Assembly: GCA_964559865.1 (NCBI GenBank)
Contig: CAZLJD010000005.1
Location: 1 to 34,295, forward strand
Origin: JAGHAJ01 sp964559865 [NCBI: uncultured Synergistota bacterium]
GTDB taxonomy: Bacteria; Synergistota; JAGHAJ01
Length of the DNA: 34,295 bases
Direction: 5' to 3'
Part shown: positions 1 to 8,834 of the stretch, in pieces
Layout of the letters: the number at the start of each line of letters is the position of its first letter
How positions within the stretch are numbered: the stretch's first letter is position 1
Notes under the pieces: model-generated
Database searches by the model: none
Seen by the model: the letters and a program-made list of their open reading frames with translations, nothing else
What the model was told of the DNA's origin: nothing
Translations under genes and position numbers: made by a program

Positions 1-345
1 TTTTATGGGCTTACACGTGCGATTGTGAATAATATGGTTATAGGAGTCTCTCAGGGTTTTTCTAAAAACTTGGAGATTATAGGGGTTGGTTACAGGGCGA
101 GAGTAGATGGTAAAACGCTTGTACTGAATCTTGGTTATTCACACCCTATAAACTTTCCTATACCTGATGATGTAAATATCAGCGTGGAGGGAAATATTAT
201 AAAGGTAGAAGGTATATCCAAGGAGAGGGTTGGACAGATAGCAGCTAACATTAGGGCATTCAGGCCACCTGAACCGTATAAGGGTAAAGGGATAAGGTAT
301 GTTGGAGAATACGTGATAAGGAAGGTAGGTAAAGCTGCTACTTAG
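1..345 (+). CDS. rplF: 50S ribosomal protein L6, 3' part (5' end outside window)
   Basis: This is the C-terminal part of ribosomal protein L6, which binds 23S rRNA near the factor-binding site of the large subunit. The reading frame is open from base 1, and its first residues ([11 protein letters not shown]) match the L6 segment that normally lies internal to the protein. The GTG at 25 is therefore not the real start and the gene enters from the left edge. Also visible are the L6 signatures GVGYRA and the late stretch [12 protein letters not shown]. The stop is at 343-345. rplR follows after 18 bases containing a purine-rich ribosome-binding site, as in a normal spc operon. Confidence 0.97.
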   Translation, partial: FYGLTRAIVNNMVIGVSQGFSKNLEIIGVGYRARVDGKTLVLNLGYSHPINFPIPDDVNISVEGNIIKVEGISKERVGQIAANIRAFRPPEPYKGKGIRYVGEYVIRKVGKAAT

Positions 346-363
346 AAAGGGGGATAATATAGG

Positions 364-726
364 GTGACTAAGAATAGATCTCGAAATGCTATGCGCATAG
401 TTAGACACAAGAGAATAAGGAAGTATATCAGCGGTACAGCTGACGTACCAAGGGTTTCGGTGTTCAAGAGTCTGGCGAATATACATGCTCAGGTGATAGA
501 TGATGAAAGAGGAGTTACTCTGTGCTCTGCTTCTTCTCTGGAGCTCAGGGGTGAACTTCCTTATAGAGGTAATGTAGAAGCAGCCAAGCGTGTTGGTAAG
601 ATTTTGGGTGAGAGGCTGCGCAAACTTGGAATAAAGAAGATAAAGTTTGACAGAGGTGGAAGCAAGTATCATGGTAGGGTTAAGGCACTTGCAGACGCTT
701 TGAGGGAGAGCGGAATTGAATTCTAA
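364..726 (+). CDS. rplR: 50S ribosomal protein L18
   Basis: L18 is a 5S rRNA-binding protein of the large subunit's central protuberance. The product is 120 aa, the usual length for bacterial L18. It has a basic N-terminus (KNRSRNAMRIVRHKRIRKYI), the core segment RVSVFKSLANIHAQVIDD, and the C-terminal glycine-rich motif FDRGGSKYHGRVKALADALRE. It starts with GTG preceded by GGGGGAT. Its place between rplF and rpsE is canonical for the spc operon. Nothing unusual was seen. Confidence 0.97.
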   Translation: MTKNRSRNAMRIVRHKRIRKYISGTADVPRVSVFKSLANIHAQVIDDERGVTLCSASSLELRGELPYRGNVEAAKRVGKILGERLRKLGIKKIKFDRGGSKYHGRVKALADALRESGIEF

Positions 727-741
727 GAAGGGGAGAAGGAA

Positions 742-1233
742 ATGGTGAAAGGTATAGAAGTTGAAGGGATAGAACTCAAGGAACAGGTTGTTAGTATTAA
801 TAGGGTTACGAAGGTTGTTAAGGGTGGCAAGAGGCTGAAGTTTAGTGCTCTTGTCGTTGTTGGTGATAAGGAGAGGTATGTAGGTGTTGGACTTGGAAAG
901 GCGAGGGAAGTTCCTGAAGCAATCAGAAAGGCGGTTGAGGATGCAAAGAAGAACCTCATAGAGGTTAAGAAACATGGTAGTACCATTCCTCACGATGTTG
1001 TTGGTGAGTACAGTGCAGCTGAGGTTCTTTTGAAGCCTGCATTTAAAGGGACAGGAATTATAGCAGGAGGTGTGGTAAGGGCTGTTCTTGAACTTGCGGG
1101 CATTAGAGATATTTTGGCAAAGTCTATTGGTAGAACATCCAATCCTATAAATGTAGCAAGGGCTACTATTGAGGCATTAAAGCAGGTGAGGACCAAAGAA
1201 GAGGTTATGGCATTAAGAGGTAAAGCTGAATAG
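742..1233 (+). CDS. rpsE: 30S ribosomal protein S5
   Basis: S5 is a small-subunit protein important for translational fidelity. The 163-aa product shows the N-terminal double-stranded RNA-binding fold ([20 protein letters not shown] followed by [15 protein letters not shown]). The C-terminal S5 domain has the motif [17 protein letters not shown] and the segment [19 protein letters not shown]. An AGGGGAGAAGGA-type ribosome-binding site precedes the ATG. It lies between rplR and rpmD, as in most bacteria. Confidence 0.97.
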   Translation: MVKGIEVEGIELKEQVVSINRVTKVVKGGKRLKFSALVVVGDKERYVGVGLGKAREVPEAIRKAVEDAKKNLIEVKKHGSTIPHDVVGEYSAAEVLLKPAFKGTGIIAGGVVRAVLELAGIRDILAKSIGRTSNPINVARATIEALKQVRTKEEVMALRGKAE

Positions 1234-1245
1234 GGGGAATTTAGT

Positions 1246-1425
1246 ATGCGGCTGAAGATAACCTCGACAAGAAGTGTGATAGGATATCCCAAGGATCAAA
1301 GAGATACTGTAAGGGCACTTGGATTACATAGGTTGTGGGATAGCAGGATTGTTGATGATACGCCTCAGATAAGAGGTATGATAAACAAAGTCATTCATCT
1401 ATTAAAGGTTGAAGAAATTTCGTAG
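1246..1425 (+). CDS. rpmD: 50S ribosomal protein L30
   Basis: L30 is a small large-subunit protein. The 59-aa product reads [18 protein letters not shown], then the diagnostic [20 protein letters not shown], and ends in a helix with [14 protein letters not shown]. The pattern of ITxxRSxIG, then TVRALGL, then DTPxIRGMI is typical of the family. The ATG sits 12 bases after the rpsE stop behind a GGGGGAA ribosome-binding site. rplO follows after 13 bases. Confidence 0.95.
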   Translation: MRLKITSTRSVIGYPKDQRDTVRALGLHRLWDSRIVDDTPQIRGMINKVIHLLKVEEIS

Positions 1426-1438
1426 GGAGGAATGAGGT

Positions 1439-1882
1439 ATGAAACTTTCTGACATTTATCCAGCACCTGGTAGCAGGAAAAAGCCTAAAAGAGTTGGTAG
1501 AGGTCCTGGTTCTGGGCATGGCACCAGAGCTACGAGGGGAAATAAAGGACAGAAAGCGCGTTCTGGTGGTGGCGTAAGAAGGGGTTTTGAGGGAGGTCAA
1601 ATGCCACTTTACAGGAGGGTGGCGAAGAGGGGATTTAATAATGCAAGGTTTGCAAAAGTCTTTTCTGTTGTCAATGTTGAGGATTTCAACAGATTTGAGG
1701 ATGGCTCTGTAGTTGATGTTCAGGTGTTGTTAAAAGAGGGAATTGTAAAGAAGATAAATGATGGTATAAAGGTATTGGGTAGGGGTGAATTACAGAAGAA
1801 ACTTATAATAAAGGCTCATGCATTTAGTAAGTCGGCTGTGGAGAAAATACAAAAAGCTGGTGGAAAAGCTGAGGTGGTATAA
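1439..1882 (+). CDS. rplO: 50S ribosomal protein L15
   Basis: L15 is an rRNA-binding assembly protein of the large subunit. The 147-aa product opens with [20 protein letters not shown] and the glycine- and arginine-rich tail that threads into 23S rRNA ([20 protein letters not shown], then [21 protein letters not shown]). The globular part ends in [20 protein letters not shown], the usual L15 C-terminal motif. A GGGAGGAATG ribosome-binding site precedes the ATG. secY follows with only two bases between stop and start, which suggests translational coupling. Confidence 0.97.
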   Translation: MKLSDIYPAPGSRKKPKRVGRGPGSGHGTRATRGNKGQKARSGGGVRRGFEGGQMPLYRRVAKRGFNNARFAKVFSVVNVEDFNRFEDGSVVDVQVLLKEGIVKKINDGIKVLGRGELQKKLIIKAHAFSKSAVEKIQKAGGKAEVV

Positions 1883-1884
1883 AG

Positions 1885-3177
1885 TTGTTTGAAGCTATAA
1901 GAGACCTTTTTAGAATACCGGATCTGAAGAACAGGATAGTATTTACCCTTATAATGTTGGCTATCTATAGGTTTGGTGCGCACATACCAACACCTGGAGT
2001 TGATACTGTTGCACTTGGGAAACTCTTTGCTCATGGGGGTGTGCTTGGTTTCTTAGACATATTTGCTGGGGGTGCCTTGAGGAGATTTTCAATAATGGCA
2101 CTTGGTGTCATACCGTATATCAATGCCTCTATAATAATGCAACTCCTTACGGTTGTTGTGCCTGCCATAGAAAAACTCTCTAAGGAAGGGGAGGAAGGCA
2201 GAAAAAAGATAACGATATATACGAGGTATGCAACCGTTTTCTTGGCTGCGATACAGGCATTTGGGATGTCTTACTGGTTACAGCACCTTGGTGTTTTAAG
2301 AGATACATCGATGTCTTGGAGACTGATGATGGTTGTTACTCTGACGGCAGGTTCTGTCTTGCTTATGTGGATAGGTGAGCAGATTTCCGATAGAGGTGTG
2401 GGTAACGGTATATCCCTTATAATATTTGCTGGTATTGTGGCGAGAATGCCGAGTGCTATAACAAGAACTGTTTCCCTGATAAAGGTTGGGGAGATGAATT
2501 CTATCGTGTTTATCCTATTCATTCTTGTTATAGTTGCCGTTGTTGCTGGTATTGTTACCGTAGAAGAGGCACAGAGGCGAATACCTGTGCAATATGCGAA
2601 GAGAGTTGTGGGGAGAAAAATATATGGAGGACAAAGTACTTTTATACCATTAAAAGTAGATCAGTCTGGTGTTATACCCATTATATTTGCATCTTCTGTG
2701 CTGTTATTTCCTGCTACTGTATCTCAATTCTTCACTGGTGATATGGCAAAGAAGATTGCATATCTTTTTAGTCCCTCAAGTGTGGTTTATGTTGTGCTTT
2801 ATGCAGCATTAATTATATTCTTTGCTTACTTCTACACGGCGATAATATTTAATCCAACGGAAATGGCAGACAATATGAAAAAGTATGGTGGCTTTATATT
2901 GGGAATAAGACCGGGTAGGCCAACAGCAGAGTATATAGATAAGGTGTTAGCAAGGATAACATTGGGTGGAGCTGTCTTCCTTGCAGGTGTTGCCGTTTTA
3001 CCGTTGATACTTACACGTGCGGCTAACATCACCACCTTTTATTTTGGTGGAACATCCCTGTTAATAATGGTAGGTGTGGCACTTGAAACTGTACATCAGA
3101 TAGAGGCGCAGCTAATCATGAGGCATTATGAAGGGTTTATGAGGAAACAGAAAGGAAGGCCATTATTTAGAATATAG
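1885..3177 (+). CDS. secY: Preprotein translocase subunit SecY
   Basis: SecY is the channel-forming subunit of the Sec translocon in the inner membrane. The product is 430 aa, the normal length, with about ten hydrophobic segments. Recognisable motifs are YRFGAHIPTPGVD in the first transmembrane region, SIMALGVIPYINASIIMQLL, the cytoplasmic loop EEGRKKITIYTRY, GEQISDRGVGNGISLIIFAG, and the C-terminal RHYEGFMRKQKGRP. The start is TTG with a GAGGTGGT ribosome-binding site inside the end of rplO. The placement before adk is standard. Confidence 0.97.
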   Translation: MFEAIRDLFRIPDLKNRIVFTLIMLAIYRFGAHIPTPGVDTVALGKLFAHGGVLGFLDIFAGGALRRFSIMALGVIPYINASIIMQLLTVVVPAIEKLSKEGEEGRKKITIYTRYATVFLAAIQAFGMSYWLQHLGVLRDTSMSWRLMMVVTLTAGSVLLMWIGEQISDRGVGNGISLIIFAGIVARMPSAITRTVSLIKVGEMNSIVFILFILVIVAVVAGIVTVEEAQRRIPVQYAKRVVGRKIYGGQSTFIPLKVDQSGVIPIIFASSVLLFPATVSQFFTGDMAKKIAYLFSPSSVVYVVLYAALIIFFAYFYTAIIFNPTEMADNMKKYGGFILGIRPGRPTAEYIDKVLARITLGGAVFLAGVAVLPLILTRAANITTFYFGGTSLLIMVGVALETVHQIEAQLIMRHYEGFMRKQKGRPLFRI

Positions 3178-3192
3178 GTAGGGGTGTGATCT

Positions 3193-3837
3193 ATGGTTAA
3201 TGTGATCTTTATTGGACCGCCGGGAGCGGGTAAGGGTACGGTTGCCTCTATGTTGCACGACGATTATGGGTATGTGCCTTTGAGTACTGGTGATATATTG
3301 AGGAATGCAGTGAAAGAAGGTACAGAGCTTGGTATGAAGGCAAAAAGTTATATGGATAAAGGTGAGCTTGTGCCCGATGATGTCATTATTGGTATAGTGA
3401 AGGAATACATGTCTGCTAACAGTGCTGCAAAGGGGTTTGTATTTGACGGTTTTCCAAGAACCATAGCACAAGCAGAAGCCTTGGAAAAGATGACGCACAT
3501 AAGCTGTGTTTTCTTGCTGAATGCATCAGAAGATGTCGTAATTGAAAGGCTGAGCGGGAGAAGGGTTTGTAGAAAGTGCGGAGCTATCTATCATATAAGG
3601 AATCACCCTCCCAAAGTTGAGGGCGTGTGTGATATATGTGGAGGAGAGTTGTATCAGAGGGATGATGATAAAGAAGAGACTATAAGGAGGAGGTTGAAGG
3701 TATACCAAGAGCAGACAGCTCCACTTATAGGATTTTACAAGGAAAAGGGCTTGTTGGTGGAGATAGATGCAAATAGAGGAGCTGTTGAAAATGCGCGCGA
3801 GATAGCTGGATACATTGAGAGTCATTGCTCTAATTGA
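3193..3837 (+). CDS. adk: Adenylate kinase, zinc-LID form
   Basis: Adenylate kinase interconverts ATP, AMP and ADP in the cytoplasm. The 214-aa product has the P-loop GPPGAGKGT at residues 8-16, the AMP-binding segment STGDILRNAV, and FDGFPRTIAQAEAL. The LID carries two Cys pairs (CRKC and CDIC) and the DDDKEETIRRRL motif. This is the long-LID form with a structural zinc site, common in Gram-positive and thermophilic bacteria. It lies between secY and map as expected. Confidence 0.97.
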   Translation: MVNVIFIGPPGAGKGTVASMLHDDYGYVPLSTGDILRNAVKEGTELGMKAKSYMDKGELVPDDVIIGIVKEYMSANSAAKGFVFDGFPRTIAQAEALEKMTHISCVFLLNASEDVVIERLSGRRVCRKCGAIYHIRNHPPKVEGVCDICGGELYQRDDDKEETIRRRLKVYQEQTAPLIGFYKEKGLLVEIDANRGAVENAREIAGYIESHCSN

Positions 3838-3849
3838 GGTTTTAAAAGT

Positions 3850-4605
3850 ATGACAGCAATTGTTATAAAGACAAAGCAAGATATAAAGCACTTAAGAGAG
3901 AGCAATAGGATAGTGGCATTGTTGTTGCAGTATTTGGCGAGCATCATTAGACCGGGAATAACGACTGCGTACCTTGACCATCAGGCGGAGAGGTTTATCT
4001 ATAAACATGGGGCTGTACCTGGTTTCAAGGGGTATATGGGATATCCTGCAACGATATGTATTTCTATAAATGATGAGGTGGTTCATGGCATACCTTCTCC
4101 TGAAAGGGTGATTAGAGAAGGGGATATTGTGAGTATTGATGCAGGTGTTATATTGAAGGGATTTTATGGTGATGCAGCTTTGACAGTGCCGGTTGGAAAG
4201 GTTTCCCCTGAGGCTGAAAAGCTTTTGCGAGTGACAGAGGAGTCTTTATATAAGGGGATAGAAGCGGCTGTTGTGGGTAATAGAGTTGGTGATATAGGGT
4301 ATGCAGTTCAGCAATGGGTTGAAAAGCACGGTTTTTCGGTTGTCCGTGATTATACAGGACATGGTATAGGTAGAAAACTTCACGAACCACCGCAGGTACC
4401 GAATTATGGTGAGAAAGGAAAAGGGCCTCTTTTGAGGCCAGGTATGACAATAGCAATAGAGCCAATGGTGAATGCGGGAGATTTTAAAGTTATAACTAAA
4501 AGTGATGGGTGGACAGTGGTTACAGCAGACCATAGCCTTTCTGCCCATTTTGAGCATACTATTGCTATAATGGAAGACGGGACTGAAATATTAAGCAGGC
4601 TGTGA
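3850..4605 (+). CDS. map: Methionine aminopeptidase, type I
   Basis: This enzyme removes the initiator Met from nascent proteins. The 251-aa product is a bare type I enzyme without an N-terminal zinc extension. The pita-bread metal ligands can all be placed: His in NDEVVHGIPS, Asp in VSIDAGVI, Asp in FYGDAALTVPVG, His in YTGHGIGRKLHEPPQVPNYG, Glu in IAIEPMVNAG, and Glu in SAHFEHTIAI. The start is ATG 13 bases after adk. The gene lies inside the spc operon, as in many Firmicutes-like gene orders. Confidence 0.96.
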   Translation: MTAIVIKTKQDIKHLRESNRIVALLLQYLASIIRPGITTAYLDHQAERFIYKHGAVPGFKGYMGYPATICISINDEVVHGIPSPERVIREGDIVSIDAGVILKGFYGDAALTVPVGKVSPEAEKLLRVTEESLYKGIEAAVVGNRVGDIGYAVQQWVEKHGFSVVRDYTGHGIGRKLHEPPQVPNYGEKGKGPLLRPGMTIAIEPMVNAGDFKVITKSDGWTVVTADHSLSAHFEHTIAIMEDGTEILSRL

Positions 4606-4611
4606 TGCATA

Positions 4612-4884
4612 GTGAAAGATGTAACTGTGGGACAGGTAGTTAGGTCTATTGCGGGCAGGGATAAGGGTAGGTTCTATGTTGTGATGGGGTTTGAGGGAAA
4701 GAGAGTGTTGTTGGTGGATGGTTTCAACAGGAAGTTAGAGAGACCAAAGAAGAAAAATATTTTGCATATACAGTTGACAAATGTGGTAAATCCTGATATA
4801 AAAGATAAGTTGCAGAAGGGAGATTTGGTCAGAGATGAGGAGATATACAAGTTTGTCAAGAAACTGTATGAAAAGGAGGGATAG
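4612..4884 (+). CDS. KOW-domain RNA-binding protein (L14e-like)
   Basis: This is a 90-aa basic protein with a KOW-type N-terminus: [20 protein letters not shown], followed by a [13 protein letters not shown] stretch. Proteins of this kind, often named KOW domain-containing or L14E/L6E/L27E-like, sit between map and infA in Clostridia and related lineages. They are presumed to bind ribosomal RNA, but their exact role is not known to me. The start is GTG six bases after the map stop. An AAAGGAGGG within its own 3' end serves as the infA ribosome-binding site. Confidence 0.85.
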   Translation: MKDVTVGQVVRSIAGRDKGRFYVVMGFEGKRVLLVDGFNRKLERPKKKNILHIQLTNVVNPDIKDKLQKGDLVRDEEIYKFVKKLYEKEG

Positions 4885-4892
4885 GCTGTTAT

Positions 4893-5108
4893 ATGTCCAA
4901 ATCGGACTTTATTGAGGTTGTGGGTACTGTAGTGGAGACGCTTCCTAATGCTATGTTTAGGGTGAAATTGGACAATGGTTATAAGATTCTAGCTCATATA
5001 TGTGGTAAGATGCGGATGAACTTTATAAAGATTTTACCAGGAGATAAGGTAAAGGTAGAGATATCGGTATATGACCCATCTAAAGGAAGAATTGTGTATA
5101 GATACTAA
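4893..5108 (+). CDS. infA: Translation initiation factor IF-1
   Basis: IF-1 occupies the ribosomal A site during initiation. The 71-aa product is a single S1/OB fold with the family sequence [20 protein letters not shown], then [20 protein letters not shown], ending in [11 protein letters not shown]. One of the most conserved IF-1 positions, usually written as HISGKMR, is a Cys here (HICGKMR), a mild variation. The start is ATG behind AAGGAGGG, which lies in the end of the KOW gene. Confidence 0.97.
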   Translation: MSKSDFIEVVGTVVETLPNAMFRVKLDNGYKILAHICGKMRMNFIKILPGDKVKVEISVYDPSKGRIVYRY

Positions 5109-5131
5109 ACTGGATGAAGGAGTGATTGACT

Positions 5132-5245
5132 TTGAAGGTTAGGAGCTCTGTCAAACCTATATGTGAGAAGTGTAGGGTGATAAGGAGAAAAGGTGTTGTT
5201 ATGGTCATTTGTAAGAATCCCCGTCACAAGCAGAGACAGGGATAA
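5132..5245 (+). CDS. rpmJ: 50S ribosomal protein L36
   Basis: This 37-aa zinc-ribbon ribosomal protein starts [20 protein letters not shown] and ends [13 protein letters not shown]. The zinc ligands are C-x2-C (CEKC), then Cys and His in ICKNPRH, so this is the zinc-binding (C+) form. The start is TTG, preceded by GAAGGAG nine bases upstream. It lies between infA and rpsM, its usual location. Confidence 0.95.
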   Translation: MKVRSSVKPICEKCRVIRRKGVVMVICKNPRHKQRQG

Positions 5246-5271
5246 CTAAAGAATAAGGGGGTATTTATTTA

Positions 5272-5643
5272 ATGGCTCGTATTGCGGGTGTTGATTTACC
5301 AAGGAATAAACGTATAGAGATTGCGCTTACATATATCTATGGTATCGGGCTTTCTCGGGCAAAAGAGATCATAGCAGGTACGGGGATAGACCCAGATAAG
5401 AGAGTAAAAGACCTTACAGAGGAAGAGGTTGCAAGATTGAGAGAGTATATAGAGGCTAACTATAAGGTGGAGGGTGACTTGCGGAGAGAGGTCGCTATGA
5501 ACATAAAGCGTCTCATAGATATGGGGACATATAGAGGGTTGAGGCATAAAATGGGTCTCCCTGTTAGAGGGCAGAGGACAAGGACTAATGCTCGTACGAG
5601 AAAGGGACCGAGAAGGACTGTAGGTGCAAGACGGAAGAAATAG
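5272..5643 (+). CDS. rpsM: 30S ribosomal protein S13
   Basis: S13 lies in the head of the small subunit and contacts tRNA and L5. The 123-aa product begins [20 protein letters not shown], contains the helix-hairpin-helix [20 protein letters not shown], and ends in the basic tail [20 protein letters not shown] followed by [24 protein letters not shown] ribosome-binding site precedes the ATG. This is the first gene of the alpha-operon portion (rpsM, rpsK, rpsD, rpoA, rplQ). Confidence 0.97.
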   Translation: MARIAGVDLPRNKRIEIALTYIYGIGLSRAKEIIAGTGIDPDKRVKDLTEEEVARLREYIEANYKVEGDLRREVAMNIKRLIDMGTYRGLRHKMGLPVRGQRTRTNARTRKGPRRTVGARRKK

Positions 5644-5661
5644 CAAAAGGGAGGTTGACTG

Positions 5662-6057
5662 ATGGTAAAGAGAAAAGCAGCTGGCAGGAAGAAAAGGAAA
5701 GAGAAGAAAAATGTCGCTTATGGGGTAGCTCATATTCAGTCTACATTTAATAATACTATTATAACGATAACCGATAAAGAGGGCAATGTGGTCTGTTGGG
5801 CTTCTTCTGGGACGGTGGGTTACAAAGGCTCAAGGAAATCCACACCGTTTGCAGCACAGTTGGCTGCCACACAGGCTGCTAACAAAGCGATAGAGAATGG
5901 TATGAGAAGTATAGATGTGTATGTAAAAGGACCGGGGGCTGGCAGAGAAGCAGCGATAAGGGCATTGCAGTCTGCCGGTTTGCACATAAATCTTATAAAG
6001 GATGTGACACCCATTCCTCATAATGGGTGTAGACCACCTAAGAGAAGAAGGGTTTAA
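5662..6057 (+). CDS. rpsK: 30S ribosomal protein S11
   Basis: S11 is a platform protein of the small subunit that contacts mRNA in the E-site region. The 131-aa product has a lysine/arginine-rich N-terminus, then [37 protein letters not shown] and [19 protein letters not shown]. It ends with the conserved [18 protein letters not shown] tail. An AAAGGGAGG ribosome-binding site precedes the ATG. The stop is followed closely by the rpsD ribosome-binding site. Confidence 0.97.
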   Translation: MVKRKAAGRKKRKEKKNVAYGVAHIQSTFNNTIITITDKEGNVVCWASSGTVGYKGSRKSTPFAAQLAATQAANKAIENGMRSIDVYVKGPGAGREAAIRALQSAGLHINLIKDVTPIPHNGCRPPKRRRV

Positions 6058-6069
6058 GGAGGATTGACG

Positions 6070-6696
6070 ATGGGTAGATACACGGGACCTGTATGTAGAT
6101 TATGTCGTGCTCAAGGCGAAAAGCTGTACTTGAAACATGATAAGTGTTATACAGATAAGTGTCCATTTGAGAGGCGATCTTACGCACCAGGTCAGCATGG
6201 ACAAGCAAGGAAGAAGCTTAGCGATTATGGGATTCACTTAAAGGAGAAGCAGAAAGTCCGCAGGATATATGGGGTTATGGAGAGGCAGTTTAGAAGGTTC
6301 TTTGATATGGCTTCCAGAGAGAAGGGTGTAACAGGAGAAACTTTCTTACAGATACTTGAGAGAAGACTGGATAATGTGGTTTACAGGTTGGGATGGGCTT
6401 ACTCAAGGAAGCATGCAAGACAGATAGTTTCGCACGGACACATTACTGTAAATGGGAGAAAGGTTAATATCCCTTCGTTCCTTGTTAAGGCAGGAGATGT
6501 GATAGAAGTTAAGGAGAGTAGCAAGTCTAAGAATCCATTTAAGGAGATCAGAGAAAAGGATAGTGTCCCAACTGTTCCTGGGTGGTTGGACTTGGATTTT
6601 GCGAGTTTCAAAGCCAAGGTGTTAGGTTTGCCAACCAGAGATCAGATAGATGTTCCTGTTGATGAAAGCTTGATAGTAGAGTTCTATTCCAGGTGA
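6070..6696 (+). CDS. rpsD: 30S ribosomal protein S4, zinc-binding form
   Basis: S4 is a primary 16S rRNA-binding assembly protein. I place the start at the ATG at 6070, giving [20 protein letters not shown]. It lies seven bases after AAGGAGG at 6056-6062, whereas the in-frame TTG at 6064 touches that site. The product is 208 aa. The N-terminal domain has four Cys (CRLC and, further on, C-x5-C before [13 protein letters not shown]), marking the zinc-binding form. The S4 RNA-binding domain is seen in [15 protein letters not shown], then [20 protein letters not shown]. Confidence 0.95.
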   Translation: MGRYTGPVCRLCRAQGEKLYLKHDKCYTDKCPFERRSYAPGQHGQARKKLSDYGIHLKEKQKVRRIYGVMERQFRRFFDMASREKGVTGETFLQILERRLDNVVYRLGWAYSRKHARQIVSHGHITVNGRKVNIPSFLVKAGDVIEVKESSKSKNPFKEIREKDSVPTVPGWLDLDFASFKAKVLGLPTRDQIDVPVDESLIVEFYSR

Positions 6697-6712
6697 TTGA
6701 GGAGGATTAATA

Positions 6713-7663
6713 ATGAGTGGTAGTATTAATCCTACCGTAGTGTTTGAGGAGCTTACCGAAACCTATGGGAGGGTAAGCGTTGAGCCGTTAGAGGTTGGCT
6801 TTGGAGTTACACTTGGAAATTCTCTGAGGAGGGTTTTGCTTTCTTCAATAAAAGGTGCTGCTGTTGTTGGCTTGAGAATAGATGGTGTGTTGCATGAGTT
6901 TTCAGTTATAGATGGTGTGGTTGAGGATGTTATAAATATAATCCTGAACATTAAGCAGCTTCATGTTTCAGTTTTTACTGACGATTTGGTTGTTCTTAAA
7001 CTACATGCGAAGGGACCTAAAGATGTGACAGCAGCTGACATAGAACCAAACCCGGCAGTAGAGATCAAGAATCCAGAGCTTCATATTGCTACCCTTGAGG
7101 ATGACGGGGAGCTCAGCATGGAGATATATGTTAAGACTGGATACGGTTATCTGCCATGGGATAGGGAAAGGCCTGCAGATTACCCAGTGGATGTGATACT
7201 CATAGATGCAGCATTTTCTCCTATCAAGAAGGTTAGCTATAAGGTCAGTGATACAAGGGTTGGAAGAGTTACCAACTATGATAAGCTTACACTTGAGGTC
7301 TGGACCAATGGTTCTATAAAGCCGGATGATGCTATAAGTGAGGCAGCTAATGTACTTATAGAGCATTTTGGCTTGTTTATAAATAAGCAGTTTGATAGGG
7401 AAAATGTGAAAAAACCGGAGATAAGATATAGCACCGATGAGGAGAGTGTGAGGTTAGAGAGGTTGAATATGTCTATAAGGGAACTTGACCTTTCGGTTAG
7501 AGCAGAAAACTGTCTTTTGAGGGCAGGAATAGAGACTGTTAGGGACCTGTTGAAGAAGAAAAAAGAGGAGTTACTCAAGATAAGGAATTTTGGTAAGAAA
7601 TCTCTGTCTGAAGTTGAGAAAAAGATAGAGAAACTCGGGTTTAAACTTGGAGAGAACGCTTAA
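6713..7663 (+). CDS. rpoA: RNA polymerase alpha subunit
   Basis: Alpha dimerises to scaffold core RNA polymerase and contacts promoter UP elements and activators. The 316-aa product has the N-terminal assembly domain (FVIEPLEVGFGVTLGNSLRR-like segment, here VEPLEVGFGVTLGNSLRRVL, with GVLHEFSVIDGVVEDVINII), the internal TNYDKLTLEVWTNGSIKPDD, and the C-terminal DNA-binding domain at about residues 245-312 (ELDLSVRAENCLLRAGIETV, then LKIRNFGKKSLSEVEKKIEKLG). The ATG follows GAGGAGG. The length and order are normal. Confidence 0.97.
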   Translation: MSGSINPTVVFEELTETYGRVSVEPLEVGFGVTLGNSLRRVLLSSIKGAAVVGLRIDGVLHEFSVIDGVVEDVINIILNIKQLHVSVFTDDLVVLKLHAKGPKDVTAADIEPNPAVEIKNPELHIATLEDDGELSMEIYVKTGYGYLPWDRERPADYPVDVILIDAAFSPIKKVSYKVSDTRVGRVTNYDKLTLEVWTNGSIKPDDAISEAANVLIEHFGLFINKQFDRENVKKPEIRYSTDEESVRLERLNMSIRELDLSVRAENCLLRAGIETVRDLLKKKKEELLKIRNFGKKSLSEVEKKIEKLGFKLGENA

Positions 7664-7678
7664 GAAGGGGTGTTTGCT

Positions 7679-8017
7679 ATGAGGAAACTTCGCAGAAATA
7701 AGGATCATAGAAGACTTATGTTAAGGAACATGGCAATCTCTTTGATATTAAATGAGAGGATTATTACTACGGATACGCGAGCTAAGGAGCTAAAGAGGAT
7801 GGTAGATAAGATAATAGACAGAGCTGCTAAGAACAATGACCTTGCAACGCGTAGGTGGGTGGTAGAGATTATTCCCTCGAAGCAGGCTGTTAGAAAGCTT
7901 TTTGATGAGATAGCGCCTAAGTATAAAGGGAGTGCTCGCGGGGGATATACCAGAGTGATCAAAGTAGGTTTCAGGAAGGGTGATGGTGCACCTACATCGT
8001 TGATAGAACTGGTGTAG
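7679..8017 (+). CDS. rplQ: 50S ribosomal protein L17
   Basis: L17 lies near the peptide exit tunnel. I start at the ATG at 7679 (MRKLRRNKDHRRLMLRNMAI) because the in-frame GTG at 7670 overlaps the AAGAAGGGG ribosome-binding site. The product is 112 aa. Family sequence is clear in LRNMAISLILNERIITTDTR, AKELKRMVDKIIDRA and the C-terminal KVGFRKGDGAPTSLIELV. ecfA1 begins one base after the stop, so L17 and the ECF ATPases are probably co-transcribed. Confidence 0.95.
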   Translation: MRKLRRNKDHRRLMLRNMAISLILNERIITTDTRAKELKRMVDKIIDRAAKNNDLATRRWVVEIIPSKQAVRKLFDEIAPKYKGSARGGYTRVIKVGFRKGDGAPTSLIELV

Positions 8018-8018
8018 T

Positions 8019-8834
8019 ATGATCCGCGTGACTAACCTCTCCTTTAGTTATCATAAGGAAGGTAAGAAGGTTTTAGACAACATCAATCTGCATATAAAGA
8101 GGGGTGAGTTTTTTTCTATTATAGGCGTTAATGGTTCTGGTAAGTCCACACTTGCAAAGCATTTCAATGCAATTCTTCTTCCTTCTAAAGGAGAGGTAGT
8201 GGTGGATGGTATTGATACCAAAGATAGATCAAAGCTCTGGGAGATAAGGAAAAAAGTGGGAATGGTATTTCAAAATCCAGAGAACCAGATAGTTTCCTCT
8301 ATTGTTGAGGAGGAAGTTGCGTTTGGTTTGGAAAATTTAGGGTGCCCCTCTCATGAGATAAGAAGTAGGGTGAAAGAAGCATTAAAGGTTGTTGGATTGT
8401 CTGAGATGGGGAAAAGGCCTACATATGCCCTTTCGGGAGGAGAAAAGCAAAGGCTTGCCATCGCAAGTGTGCTTGCGATGGAACCGGAATGTATAGTCTT
8501 TGATGAACCTACAACTATGTTAGACCCTGTTGGGAGGAGAGATATAGCTAATGTAATCCGTCATTTGAGGGAGCGTTTGGGTATCACGATAGTTTACATA
8601 ACACATATTATGGATGAAACAGTGTTTTCCGACAGAATTGCTGTAATGGATGGAGGAAGGGTTGTTATGAATGCCTCTCCATATGAAGTGTTTTCAAGTG
8701 TGGATGCAATAGAGCGGGCAGGTCTTGAGCTGCCTGTAGTACCGAGGCTTGCATGTATGCTTGCTGATATGGGACATGATTTTAATAAGCTACCTTTGAC
8801 GATAGAGGATCTGATGGTGGAGTTATGTCCATAG
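8019..8834 (+). CDS. ecfA1: ECF transporter ATPase A1
   Basis: This is one of the two ATPases of an energy-coupling factor vitamin transporter. The 271-aa product has Walker A GVNGSGKST, the Q-loop MVFQNPENQI, the signature LSGGEKQRLAIASVLAME, Walker B CIVFDEPTTMLDP, and a switch His in YITHIMDE. The MVFQNPENQ motif is characteristic of the EcfA/CbiO group. It starts one base after rplQ and overlaps ecfA2 by 10 bases. In Firmicutes-like genomes the ecfA1-ecfA2-ecfT set follows rplQ in the same way. It powers several interchangeable S components encoded elsewhere. Confidence 0.93.
   Translation: MIRVTNLSFSYHKEGKKVLDNINLHIKRGEFFSIIGVNGSGKSTLAKHFNAILLPSKGEVVVDGIDTKDRSKLWEIRKKVGMVFQNPENQIVSSIVEEEVAFGLENLGCPSHEIRSRVKEALKVVGLSEMGKRPTYALSGGEKQRLAIASVLAMEPECIVFDEPTTMLDPVGRRDIANVIRHLRERLGITIVYITHIMDETVFSDRIAVMDGGRVVMNASPYEVFSSVDAIERAGLELPVVPRLACMLADMGHDFNKLPLTIEDLMVELCP

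Noticed and set aside
139-993. A 284-codon minus-strand open frame across rplF, rplR and rpsE.
   Set aside because: It runs against three conserved ribosomal protein genes and has no coherent protein features.
6064-6069. A TTG start for rpsD two codons upstream.
   Set aside because: It abuts the AAGGAGG site with almost no spacing, while ATG 6070 has normal spacing and the family start [10 protein letters not shown].
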